DNA of 13,748 nucleotides from Ramicandelaber brevisporus (lineage: Eukaryota > Kickxellomycota > Ramicandelaberales > Ramicandelaberaceae). Numbering within the stretch: position 1 is the stretch's first letter; each line of letters starts with the position of its first letter. The notes beneath the pieces were generated by a model. The model searched no databases, had not been told where the DNA came from, and saw only the letters and a program-made list of their open reading frames with translations. Below, piece after piece: positions 7,443-13,748 of the stretch. The stretch spans positions 1-13,748 of the forward strand of contig MU602766.1 of assembly GCA_025201865.1 (NCBI GenBank), written 5' to 3'. The position numbers and the translations under genes were made by a program.

Positions 7443-9842
7443 TCAGTGATCCTTATTTTTAATTAATCGGATCCAACCCAGTTTTACAAAGTATGAATAT
7501 AGCAAACATGTCTTGTTAACATCAATCCTGCAAGTACGCTGAGCCTGCGTCTTTGTATACTGCTTGCCATTTGCAAACATCTCATTAGCTGTAGTCAGCA
7601 GCTTCCACTTGTTGAACACATATTGCTCTGGCGGAATGCGCAATGTCGATGCAGCGTAGATATCAGCTGGGCTGAGCAAGTCGCCGTGCTTGAGTTCCTC
7701 AACCTTCATTGATTTGCCGCTTGTCCAACTCAATTTCGGGTAAATGCCATCTGATGGCTCAGGGCAGTCATCGGATGTAAACACAAGGCTTGCAATCTCT
7801 TCGTCCGATAACGAAGGCATGTGAGACCGAGCAGAAATACCAGCACTAGAGTTGACGCCACTCGTGCCAGGCAACAGGACCATCTCTGGGCGGGTATCAA
7901 ACAGCGTTGATTCTGTTGGCCGAATCAGTGAGCTGCGGTCAATGGATGCATACGTGTAGCCGGATCCACTTGACGATGAATTGGGGGCAGGCAACCGACG
8001 ACGCTTTCCATTCGCCATTAACCCGGATTGACTGTGGCGAGATGTAGCAGCAGTGGCACCGGGAGCAAACGATGAAGATGGAGAGGAGGATGCTGCTGCA
8101 GGAGACCGAGTGCCTGGAGTACCTTTACGAGAACGAGTGTATCCAAACTGACGACGCAGTGCTGCATCAAACGCCTCGATAGTGCCTTCATCTCTACTCT
8201 GTGGAACTGAAATGGCTCTCTGAACCGATGGCGATTCTGGTGTTCCTGCCGACTCTGTTCCAGCCTTACTGGTGCTGCTATTGCCCGAGTTGTTTGTCAC
8301 AATTGTTAATGGTGTTGATGGAGCGACTGAAGTTGAAAATATGCACCGCTGTTGTTGCTGTTGCTGTTGCTGTTGCTGATGTTGCTGATGCTGATGGCTC
8401 ATATCAGGAAATGCACCAAACAGAGACTGACGTTTCAAGGGTCTCGTGCGAGAGAGTGGCGTCGATTGTGGAAAATATGACATTGACTCCATAATGGAAT
8501 CCTTTACAGCTGGAATCAACGGAAGAGTTGATACGACATCCCCAATCATAGCTTGAGAGTGAGCAACAAGTCTAGAGTCTGTAACGGTTGATGTGCCGCC
8601 ATATACACCGCGCGGAATCATCATGCATGCTGCCTCTGCTGGAGAAATGTCTGCTATCAGCGGCATCACTGACAACCGACGCCCCTCACCATTATTCCTG
8701 TTATTGTTGCTGCCGCTGTTGCTGGTGCTCATCTTGGACGCGCTCATGTTCTTTGAACAAGTCGAAATAGAAGACGCCATAACTGCCTCCGTTGCTGGTG
8801 TTGAAGTTTGGGAAGTAAGACAGTCGGCGACATGCAGTGCCTCCCGATCACTAGAAGTGTGCATAGAAGAAGCTGATGTAGCTGTTGGCCAGTTATGCAC
8901 ATTTGGAGGAACGCTAGTCTCGTCACCACCTGCTATGTTGCCACCATCGTTATTGCCGTAGCCACCACTGGTCGGGCCATTAAAAGAGAGTAGAAGACCT
9001 GACTGATGAGTAGTCGTAGAGTGCATGTTGACTTGCCAGTCTGACGGGTGTGCATCCTTGGCAGATATTGTCTTCCCTGAAACACCATGTTGTCGCTGTT
9101 GCTGTTGCTGCTGCTGTTGCTGCGGTGGTGGTGGTGGAGGATGAGGAGGAGCATACTGAGCGAGCTGCGGCTGCGGCTGCGGGTGCAGCTGTGAAAGCTG
9201 CTCATGATGCGCAGTAACCATCATGACGCCATCATGACCACCTACAGACATGGCGACAGGCACGGCTGAATGGATGCTATGGTGAGTGTATGCGCTGGTA
9301 TGAGGGGAATTGTGACTTGGCAAGCATGATAGAGATGGTGAGCGAGCTTGGCGAGAGTCCTTCCGGGTCAGCATACTTGGCACAGACGGCATGCGACTAT
9401 GCTGTTGTTGTGGCTGCTGTTGCTGCTGCTGCAGGATTTGTAATTGTGGAGAATGCTGCTGCTGCTGCTGCTGCTGTTGCTGCTGCTGTTGGAGAGGAAC
9501 GGGAGCATGCAGCAAAGAAGACATGCTTGGTAGAGGCGTCGGAGCTGCTGAAAACTGGCGTTGTTGTTGCTGTTGTTGTTGTTGATGCTGTCCACCACCG
9601 CCACCGCCGAGTGACGGAGACTCTTTGGCCAAGAACTTGGCTGTCATGGAAGTGTCTGTCAATGGCATGGCAGCGCCAGCTGGGATCAACATGGCAGCTT
9701 GTTGCTGTAAGTGGTTGTGAGAGCCAGTCAGCTTGGACGGCAATGGTTGTACAGAAGCCGGAACAATCGCTGCTGTTGGCACTTGCACTCCAGTGGCGGC
9801 GATAGCTGTTGTTGTTGCTTTCGACATAGACGGGGCTTCCAT
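7443..9842 (-). CDS. SWIRM-domain chromatin protein, Fun19/Laf2-like (799 aa)
   Basis: Residues about 716-792 are a SWIRM domain: 'LSPADIYAASTLRIPPEQY' opens the helical bundle, a Lys-Thr-Gln-Ala-Gln motif follows, then 'CRIDVNKT' and 'YFVKLGWI' close it. This wording matches the fungal Fun19/Laf2 class rather than Swi3/Rsc8 or LSD1. In fission yeast Laf2 belongs to the Clr6 (Rpd3-type) histone deacetylase complex; a chromatin role is inferred from that family. The motif before the domain, Pro-Lys-Leu-Ser-Trp, also recurs in the class. The N-terminal 700 residues are disordered, with several Gln runs of up to 13 residues (nt 8350-8395, 9100-9122, 9408-9490, 9558-9585), Ser/Thr-rich parts and a basic Lys-Arg-Arg-Arg stretch near 8000 that could be a nuclear signal. 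ATG 9842 has a strong GCCATGG context and follows an in-frame TAG 6 bases upstream. The leader may contain an intron ending at that TAG. The frame has no internal interruption. Confidence 0.85.
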   Translation of the reverse strand: MEAPSMSKATTTAIAATGVQVPTAAIVPASVQPLPSKLTGSHNHLQQQAAMLIPAGAAMPLTDTSMTAKFLAKESPSLGGGGGGQHQQQQQQQQRQFSAAPTPLPSMSSLLHAPVPLQQQQQQQQQQQQHSPQLQILQQQQQQPQQQHSRMPSVPSMLTRKDSRQARSPSLSCLPSHNSPHTSAYTHHSIHSAVPVAMSVGGHDGVMMVTAHHEQLSQLHPQPQPQLAQYAPPHPPPPPPQQQQQQQQQRQHGVSGKTISAKDAHPSDWQVNMHSTTTHQSGLLLSFNGPTSGGYGNNDGGNIAGGDETSVPPNVHNWPTATSASSMHTSSDREALHVADCLTSQTSTPATEAVMASSISTCSKNMSASKMSTSNSGSNNNRNNGEGRRLSVMPLIADISPAEAACMMIPRGVYGGTSTVTDSRLVAHSQAMIGDVVSTLPLIPAVKDSIMESMSYFPQSTPLSRTRPLKRQSLFGAFPDMSHQHQQHQQQQQQQQQQRCIFSTSVAPSTPLTIVTNNSGNSSTSKAGTESAGTPESPSVQRAISVPQSRDEGTIEAFDAALRRQFGYTRSRKGTPGTRSPAAASSSPSSSFAPGATAATSRHSQSGLMANGKRRRLPAPNSSSSGSGYTYASIDRSSLIRPTESTLFDTRPEMVLLPGTSGVNSSAGISARSHMPSLSDEEIASLVFTSDDCPEPSDGIYPKLSWTSGKSMKVEELKHGDLLSPADIYAASTLRIPPEQYVFNKWKLLTTANEMFANGKQYTKTQAQRTCRIDVNKTCLLYSYFVKLGWIRLIKNKDH
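8350..9585 (-). repeat. Multiple CAG/CAA glutamine tracts inside the SWIRM gene
   Basis: Four main tracts of mixed CAG and CAA codons (about 8350-8395, 9100-9122, 9408-9490 and 9558-9585) encode polyglutamine. Mixed codons make them less prone to pure slippage than a single-codon repeat, but length variation is likely. They lie wholly in the disordered N-terminal part, away from the SWIRM domain. Confidence 0.85.
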
Positions 9843-10208
9843 GGCAATCTAGAAAATAGCCGAGCTCTTGAAGAAGATGACAAACGGGGCACAGTGCTGA
9901 TGCAATGCAATGGAGCGAAATGAGGGTGGAATGCCTTGATGGATGAGCTGAATGGTTGCGGGAGCCGTGTATCAGGAACTCGAGCTTGGCCAACACCGAC
10001 ACGGCTGCAAAGTGTCAGTATGTAATAAAGCAGTCGAGCGACAAGGAACGGTGCACAGCAAAGTGAGAGAAGGGGGAGGAGGGGAAAGGACACAAAGCGA
10101 ACCAACCACACACAAGCAACAAAGAACACACAAGAAACGCACGCGCACACACACAACACAATGAAGAGCAGGAACAGAGAGGGTGTCTATCAAGGACAGT
10201 GCAGAATA

Positions 10209-10275
10209 CAATGATGCTGACGATGATGCTGACGATGCTGACGATAATGATGACAATGATGGTGATGGCGATGGC
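10209..10275 (+). repeat. Imperfect GATGCTGAC/GATGGT repeat
   Basis: Several imperfect copies of GATGCTGAC followed by GATGGTGATGGC-like units. It is a degenerate three-base-periodic repeat without a supported reading frame, in the presumed leader of the SWIRM gene. Confidence 0.7.
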
Positions 10276-10364
10276 TGTTCAATGCTTGGCAATACAAGAC
10301 GGAGCCGTCTACTCACAATAGCGGGACAAGAAGAGTAGAAGCAGGCAGCCAAGTAACCAAGCAG

Positions 10365-10401
10365 TCAGGCAGGCAGGCAGGCAAGCAGGCAAGCAGACAG
10401 G
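10365..10401 (+). repeat. (CAGG)n/CAAG tetranucleotide repeat
   Basis: Four-base units AGGC with AAGC variants. A related AAGC/AGGC cluster occurs near 13560-13605 between the Tpa1 gene and the tRNA, so this simple motif is recurrent locally. Confidence 0.8.
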
Positions 10402-10862
10402 AAGAAGAAACAAAAATAAGAGTGGAAAGGGAAAGGAAAGAAGGCGCGAGTGGGGGCGAGGGGAGAGAGGGAAGGACACAAGAGTTCGCACTGCACACAC
10501 CAAAATAAATCGAGCGGCGCTGGTTGCACTTGGAAACGACTACTCGAATACAAGCGCTCTCGACAACAATGATGCTGAATGGGAGGGAATGTATGCAGCA
10601 AACCCCCAATGTTTAGGTTTGGATGATGCTGAATCCACTGGTGAAGAGCTTACGCGTCCAGCTGTTGCAAAAAAGTGGAGATATTGTATTACACTTTGAT
10701 GCAGGAAGGATGAAAGAAAGAAAGAAAAAGGGAAAGGGTAGTTTGTCGGCCCGAAACCAGCACAGGTGGTTGTATTGAGGCCAGAGTGAACAGAAAATAA
10801 CAACAAGCTCACAGTCCTGAGACTGGGAAATGCGCGAACCAAAGGCAGGAGGTGGGTAAAGC

Positions 10863-10890
10863 AAAGAAAAGAAAAGAAAAGAAAAGAAAG
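10863..10890 (+). repeat. (GAAAA)n pentanucleotide repeat
   Basis: About five units of AAGAA/GAAAA form an uninterrupted purine tract (pyrimidine on the minus strand). Confidence 0.85.
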
Positions 10891-10970
10891 ATAAAGAAAA
10901 AAGCAAACAGGTGGTGATGGGCAGGTAGCGGAGTGCCACAATAGTTGCAGAGAATGAACAACGGCACTAT

Positions 10971-10974
10971 GATA

Positions 10975-11007
<33 letters not shown>

Positions 11008-11056
11008 GTGATGATGATGGTGATAATGATGATGGTGATGAAGAGGATGATGATGA
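10971..11056 (+). repeat. (GAT)n trinucleotide repeat with GGT and AAT variants
   Basis: About 28 three-base units. The first half is nearly pure ATG/GAT; the second half has GGTGAT and AATGAT interruptions. No flanking coding sequence supports translation as poly-Asp or poly-Met. Confidence 0.9.
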
Positions 11057-11093
11057 AAGAGAGTGGTAGTGATTATTCTGGTGGTGAAAAGCC

Positions 11094-11135
11094 GACGGCT
11101 GACGGCTGACGGCTAACAGCTAATGGCTGAATGCT
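11094..11135 (+). repeat. Six-copy heptamer repeat GACGGCT
   Basis: Three exact copies of GACGGCT (11094-11114) are followed by three progressively altered ones (AACAGCT, AATGGCT, GAATGCT), all in exact 7-base register. Confidence 0.9.
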
Positions 11136-11312
11136 GCGATCAGTCTGAAGGAAGCGTTCGTCCGTAACACAAGCACTGCTACAATGATTAGAGTCAATGA
11201 GGAGTAATGATGTCGGTTAATGATGCACGTTGACGTGAACGTCTAGTAGTTTGAACAAGAATGGTCAGCAAAAAAAAAGAGAGAAGAGAAGAGAAGAGAA
11301 GTAGTAATGAGG

Positions 11313-11338
11313 CAAAAAACAAAAACAAAAACAAAAAG
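11313..11338 (+). repeat. (AAAAAC)n hexamer repeat
   Basis: About four units of AAAAAC just after a (GAGAA)4 tract at 11279-11300. Both are purine-dominated on the plus strand. Confidence 0.8.
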
Positions 11339-11564
11339 GACTGCGGCGGCTGCAGCGGCTGCGGGGCGGTGTGAGTGCAAGTGTGGAGTCGGAGGACGAG
11401 CGAAAGGGGGACAAAAAAGGAATGTCATTTGCGGCGAAGCGGACAAGTAAAAAAAAAAACAAATCAAAACGATCGACCAATCAGACAGAGAATGTATGCT
11501 TGGCTGACGGTCTGTGCCGCTAAAAAACGTCATCTCGAAAGAAAACCTCAGCGGCAACTAGCAA

Positions 11565-11612
11565 GAGCATGAGCATGAGCATGAGCATGAACATGAACAT
11601 GAGAATGGACAT
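11565..11612 (+). repeat. Eight-copy hexamer repeat GAGCAT/GAACAT
   Basis: Four exact GAGCAT units, two GAACAT, then GAGAAT and GGACAT, all in 6-base register. In one plus frame it reads Met-Ser/Met-Asn alternation and heads a 71-codon open frame discussed in the findings. Confidence 0.9.
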
Positions 11613-11866
11613 GATCTTCAATTACATGAAGAGTGGTCGACAGTTGTCATGTGCCTTCGACTGCAACTGGTCACCTGCAAATGAAGAGAGCCAATGTCGT
11701 ACAAAAGGGTCTAATGAGGCGAATTTGCATAATCCGTGCGTCACAAAGAAACTGCGTAACCTTGGATCGGAACATGCATTCTAGTATAGAAGGTCACATT
11801 ATAATGGAAGTATGATGTGTTGTATGCATTCAAAAATAAAGTCGACCATCTATCATTCTTCATTCT

Positions 11867-13513
11867 TCATTCTTCATTATCATCCTCATCATCAAAGGCG
11901 ACGGGAATGACCAAGGAAAGCTCGCGCCGTGCTTCAGGTGCGGTTGGTTGCACAATGCGAACGAATCGCAATGTGCTTGGATCGCGCAGCACCAGCATGA
12001 GTGAGTTGTGAGCTGGCGGCAACTCGAGAAGATGCGGATCCTCCATCTCATCCGCTACTTCGCCACTGACAATGTAGTGCATGCCGCCATGCCAAGTCTC
12101 GTCATCCCAGGCTTTGCTGCTCGACTGCAGCCCCAGAATGACATCCAGACCGGCTGGCTCAGGCTCGAGATCGTTGGCGAGAGTGTAATCGAGTCCGCGG
12201 CGGAACAGTCGCAGCTCACACGCAGCAGCAGCCGAATCGGTGGATGGTGCTTCTGTTTGGGTGAGCGAGTGGATGTATTCGCGGAAAGTCGGCGACTGCA
12301 TGAACCGCAGCAACCGCAAAACCAGCGGCTGTGCAGCTACTGGCTGACTGCCGAGCGGGTGGGCTGCAGCATCACTCGATGAAAGCCGCAGAAAGCTGCG
12401 CACATTGGGTGGTCCGGCTGGCATCGCGTTCCATGCCCATCCATCGTCGAGTTCCCGGACAATCCGCTGATACAAGTCATCGCGCAGGAACGACCGCAGT
12501 TCAATCATGCTGTCGCTGGCAAACCGCTCACGAATGCTGTCCATTGCCTGAGACGATCGATATGTGTCCTTGATCCAGAAATCCAGCGAACTGTCATCGG
12601 CGGCCGATGGAACCGGTCCAGACGGCATCACCGTCGCTGGAACAGTCTCGCGCTTGTCAATGGGGCCATACAGCCAGCCGGATATGGACACACGGTCTCG
12701 GGTTGGATGAGTGACAAGCGACACTTGATGGAATGAGTGTGGCTCGACAACAAAGAACGCCAGCGTGCCTCGCTGTGGACACACTGCACGCTCGACAGTT
12801 GTTGTTGGCGCACGTCTTCCGCTGGCTTCATCAATGCGACTGCCAAACAGGTCGAGGCGTCCGCCATCTTCTGCAGCCCAGTCCTCCTCGACGAGATACA
12901 GAATGAATGCAACTCGTCGCGCCAGCCCTGCCTCAGTCTCCTCGCGAATGTCGTCGTCATGGCACAGCAGATAGCCGCCAGGCGGATACCGGTGAGCAGA
13001 GAGGTCGGCACGGCCACGCACGAGCTGGATGCCGGCAAGCGACTCGACCATGCCAACGAATGCATCGGAAATGACAAGCTCGTGCAACTGGCGCAGCAGT
13101 GGAGCCGAGTCCATGTGGTTGGCGAGGTCGATGGACTGGTGGAAGTGATACAGGTCATTGGAGCGCAGCGTGAATGGTGGCTTGGAGAGCACCTCGTCGC
13201 GCAGGGCAGCGCACGCGTCTGGCGTAAACAGCCGCTGCAGTTCGCAGAGTGGGAATGGTGCAGAGGCAACTCGGACTGCCTGTTTGCTGTCGCTGGCATC
13301 GGTCAGCTCGAGAGCCGATGGAGCGCCAGAGGCACGGCGCATAACAGCCGCAACGCGCTCCTGGCGACTCTTGTCGAGGAAGAACGGCGCTAGCTGCAAG
13401 TCGACTTCGGAGCGCGCTCGCTTCGTGCTCCTGACAGCATTCTCGATGTTGTTGACGTTGTTGTTGCTGTTGTCGTTGTTGCTGGTGGAAGACACTCGCG
13501 TCTGTTTTGGCAT
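11867..13513 (-). CDS. TPA1: Tpa1/OGFOD1-like prolyl hydroxylase (2-oxoglutarate, Fe(II)-dependent), 548 aa
   Basis: A two-domain oxygenase of the Tpa1/Ofd1/OGFOD1 family. In yeast and humans it hydroxylates a proline of ribosomal protein uS12 (Rps23), affecting translation accuracy and termination; Ofd1 also controls sterol-regulatory factor turnover in fission yeast. The catalytic domain (about 85-285) shows 'SAHRYPPGGYLLCHDDD' with iron ligands His185 and Asp187, then Gly-Gly-Arg-Leu-Asp-Leu, distal iron ligand His262 in 'EPHSFHQVS', and 2-oxoglutarate-binding Arg274 in 'RVSISGWLYG', 12 residues on as in the human enzyme. The C-terminal degenerate double-stranded beta-helix domain starts near Asp311-Phe-Trp-Ile-Lys, and the tail is acidic. 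A basic Lys-Arg-Ala-Arg near 31 may be a nuclear signal. The length matches OGFOD1 (about 540). Start: ATG 13513; the frame is open further upstream, but only from a TTG. No intron. All key residues are present, so it is probably active. Confidence 0.93.
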   Translation of the reverse strand: MPKQTRVSSTSNNDNSNNNVNNIENAVRSTKRARSEVDLQLAPFFLDKSRQERVAAVMRRASGAPSALELTDASDSKQAVRVASAPFPLCELQRLFTPDACAALRDEVLSKPPFTLRSNDLYHFHQSIDLANHMDSAPLLRQLHELVISDAFVGMVESLAGIQLVRGRADLSAHRYPPGGYLLCHDDDIREETEAGLARRVAFILYLVEEDWAAEDGGRLDLFGSRIDEASGRRAPTTTVERAVCPQRGTLAFFVVEPHSFHQVSLVTHPTRDRVSISGWLYGPIDKRETVPATVMPSGPVPSAADDSSLDFWIKDTYRSSQAMDSIRERFASDSMIELRSFLRDDLYQRIVRELDDGWAWNAMPAGPPNVRSFLRLSSSDAAAHPLGSQPVAAQPLVLRLLRFMQSPTFREYIHSLTQTEAPSTDSAAAACELRLFRRGLDYTLANDLEPEPAGLDVILGLQSSSKAWDDETWHGGMHYIVSGEVADEMEDPHLLELPPAHNSLMLVLRDPSTLRFVRIVQPTAPEARRELSLVIPVAFDDEDDNEE

Positions 13514-13654
13514 GCCTGTTTGTTTCTGTTTTTGGAGTGCGGTGAAAGAGCTGGCAGCACAAGCAAGCAAGCAGGCAGATCACGGCAAGCAAAGGCAAGC
13601 AGATCACAATACGAAGAACAAAGCGAGACTGAACGAGTGGCACAGGAATGAAGC
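13514..13654. promoter_or_regulatory. Short promoter/leader of the Tpa1 gene, next to the tRNA gene
   Basis: Only about 140 bases separate the Tpa1 start codon from the tRNA terminator, and transcription is in the same direction. The stretch holds AAGC/AGGC repeats and a direct repeat of GCAGATCAC (13575-13583 and 13599-13607). No TATA box is evident. Confidence 0.45.
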
Positions 13655-13659
13655 AAAAA
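13655..13659 (-). terminator. RNA polymerase III terminator (T5)
   Basis: Five T on the minus strand, four bases beyond the tRNA discriminator base, is a standard Pol III stop signal. Confidence 0.8.
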
Positions 13660-13663
13660 GGAG

Positions 13664-13748
13664 TCCGGGAAGTGAGACTTGAACTCACGACCTAAGGATA
13701 TCTGATCAATTTTACAGTCCTCCGCTCTTCCAACTGAGCTATTCCCGG
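13664..13748 (-). tRNA. tRNA-Tyr (anticodon GUA) with 12-nt intron
   Basis: Read on the minus strand it folds completely. The acceptor stem CCGGGAA pairs with TTCCCGG, and the C1-G72 pair is the eukaryotic Tyr identity pair. The D arm GCTCAGTTGGAAGAGC contains the A box. The anticodon stem GAGGA pairs with TCCTT around CT-GTA-A. The T arm GTGAG/TTCAAGT/CTCAC contains the B box, and the discriminator base is A. The anticodon is GTA (13715-13713). A 12-base intron, AATTGATCAGAT, lies after position 37 (13711-13700), the canonical place for nuclear tRNA introns. The mature length is 73 before CCA, and no CCA is encoded, as expected in eukaryotes. The first base of the tRNA is the last base of the window, so its upstream region is not visible. 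Confidence 0.97.

Larger units (their letters stand above)
9843..11866. other. 2 kb gene-poor, repeat-rich region (promoter/leader of SWIRM gene and 3' flank of Tpa1 gene)
   Basis: No convincing protein gene. The region is purine-rich on the plus strand and built from many simple repeats, listed separately. A splice-like pair on the minus strand (donor GTGAGT at 10316-10311, acceptor TTTTCTAG ending at 9849) could bound a 468-base leader intron of the SWIRM gene. The stretch 11613-11866 is more complex in sequence and may be the 3' UTR of the Tpa1 gene. A plus-strand AATAAA lies at 11835-11840. Confidence 0.5.

Noticed and set aside
9391-9604. Poly-Cys and poly-Ser/Asn frames opposite or beside the polyglutamine tracts
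   Set aside because: Frame-shifted or antisense reading of CAG/CAA repeats of the SWIRM gene.
9728-10941. Several 60-140 codon minus frames rich in Leu/Pro/Ser/Phe/Cys upstream of the SWIRM gene
   Set aside because: They arise from pyrimidine-rich simple repeats on the minus strand; no domain, no consistent start and mutually overlapping frames.
10971-11612. Possible CRISPR-like or mobile-element repeats
   Set aside because: The repeats are directly tandem without spacers, of differing periods, with no terminal inverted repeats or transposase; they are microsatellites and minisatellites.
12737-13393. 218-codon plus frame opposite the Tpa1 gene
   Set aside because: Shadow of the catalytic-domain coding sequence, which carries all expected active-site motifs on the minus strand.
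13514-13570. Upstream extension of the Tpa1-like protein
   Set aside because: The extended frame begins with TTG, not ATG. The first ATG is at 13513, and the added residues come from an AAGC-repeat stretch.

Overview
The window reads as nuclear DNA of a fungus. The support is a Tpa1/OGFOD1-type 2-oxoglutarate oxygenase, a C-terminal SWIRM domain of the fungal Fun19/Laf2 kind, a small cysteine-rich secreted protein with a TATA promoter, an intron-bearing eukaryotic tRNA-Tyr, an F-box-type protein, and almost no introns inside the coding regions. Abundant CAG/CAA-coded glutamine runs, many simple repeats and the F-box/leucine-rich protein are compatible with an early-diverging (zygomycete-grade, perhaps Kickxellomycotina) fungus. 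That placement is a guess and cannot be settled from one window.

Layout. (1) 1-1136, minus: 5' part of an F-box-like protein gene running off the left edge. (2) 1137-2425: intergenic, with a palindromic cell-cycle-box-like site near the F-box gene and a faint possible coding remnant around 1942-2118. (3) 2426-2976, plus: TATA box, CA-rich leader, an 84-residue secreted 10-cysteine protein and a poly(A) signal. (4) 3073-3303, minus: 76-residue helical/coiled-coil protein. (5) 3304-3733: divergent promoter/leader region. (6) 3734-6862, plus: 1042-residue disordered Pro/Ser/Gln-rich protein ending in an unrecognised folded-looking domain of about 110 residues. (7) 6863-7442: shared 3' region with (AC)n and (TTG)n microsatellites. 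(8) 7443-9842, minus: 799-residue polyglutamine protein with a C-terminal SWIRM domain. (9) 9843-11866: 2 kb gene-poor tract full of simple repeats, probably the leader and promoter of the SWIRM gene plus the 3' end of the next gene. (10) 11867-13513, minus: Tpa1/OGFOD1-like prolyl hydroxylase. (11) 13664-13748, minus: tRNA-Tyr(GUA) with a 12-nt intron and a Pol III terminator.

The genes do not form a pathway. Two products are probably nuclear or expression-related: the SWIRM protein (chromatin; Clr6/Rpd3-type complexes in relatives) and Tpa1 (hydroxylation of ribosomal protein uS12, translation termination). One is secreted. The F-box protein probably feeds ubiquitin ligases. I found no CRISPR, mobile element, toxin-antitoxin or multi-gene novel system. 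The best candidates for something undescribed are the secreted 10-cysteine protein and the uncharacterised C-terminal domain of the disordered protein.
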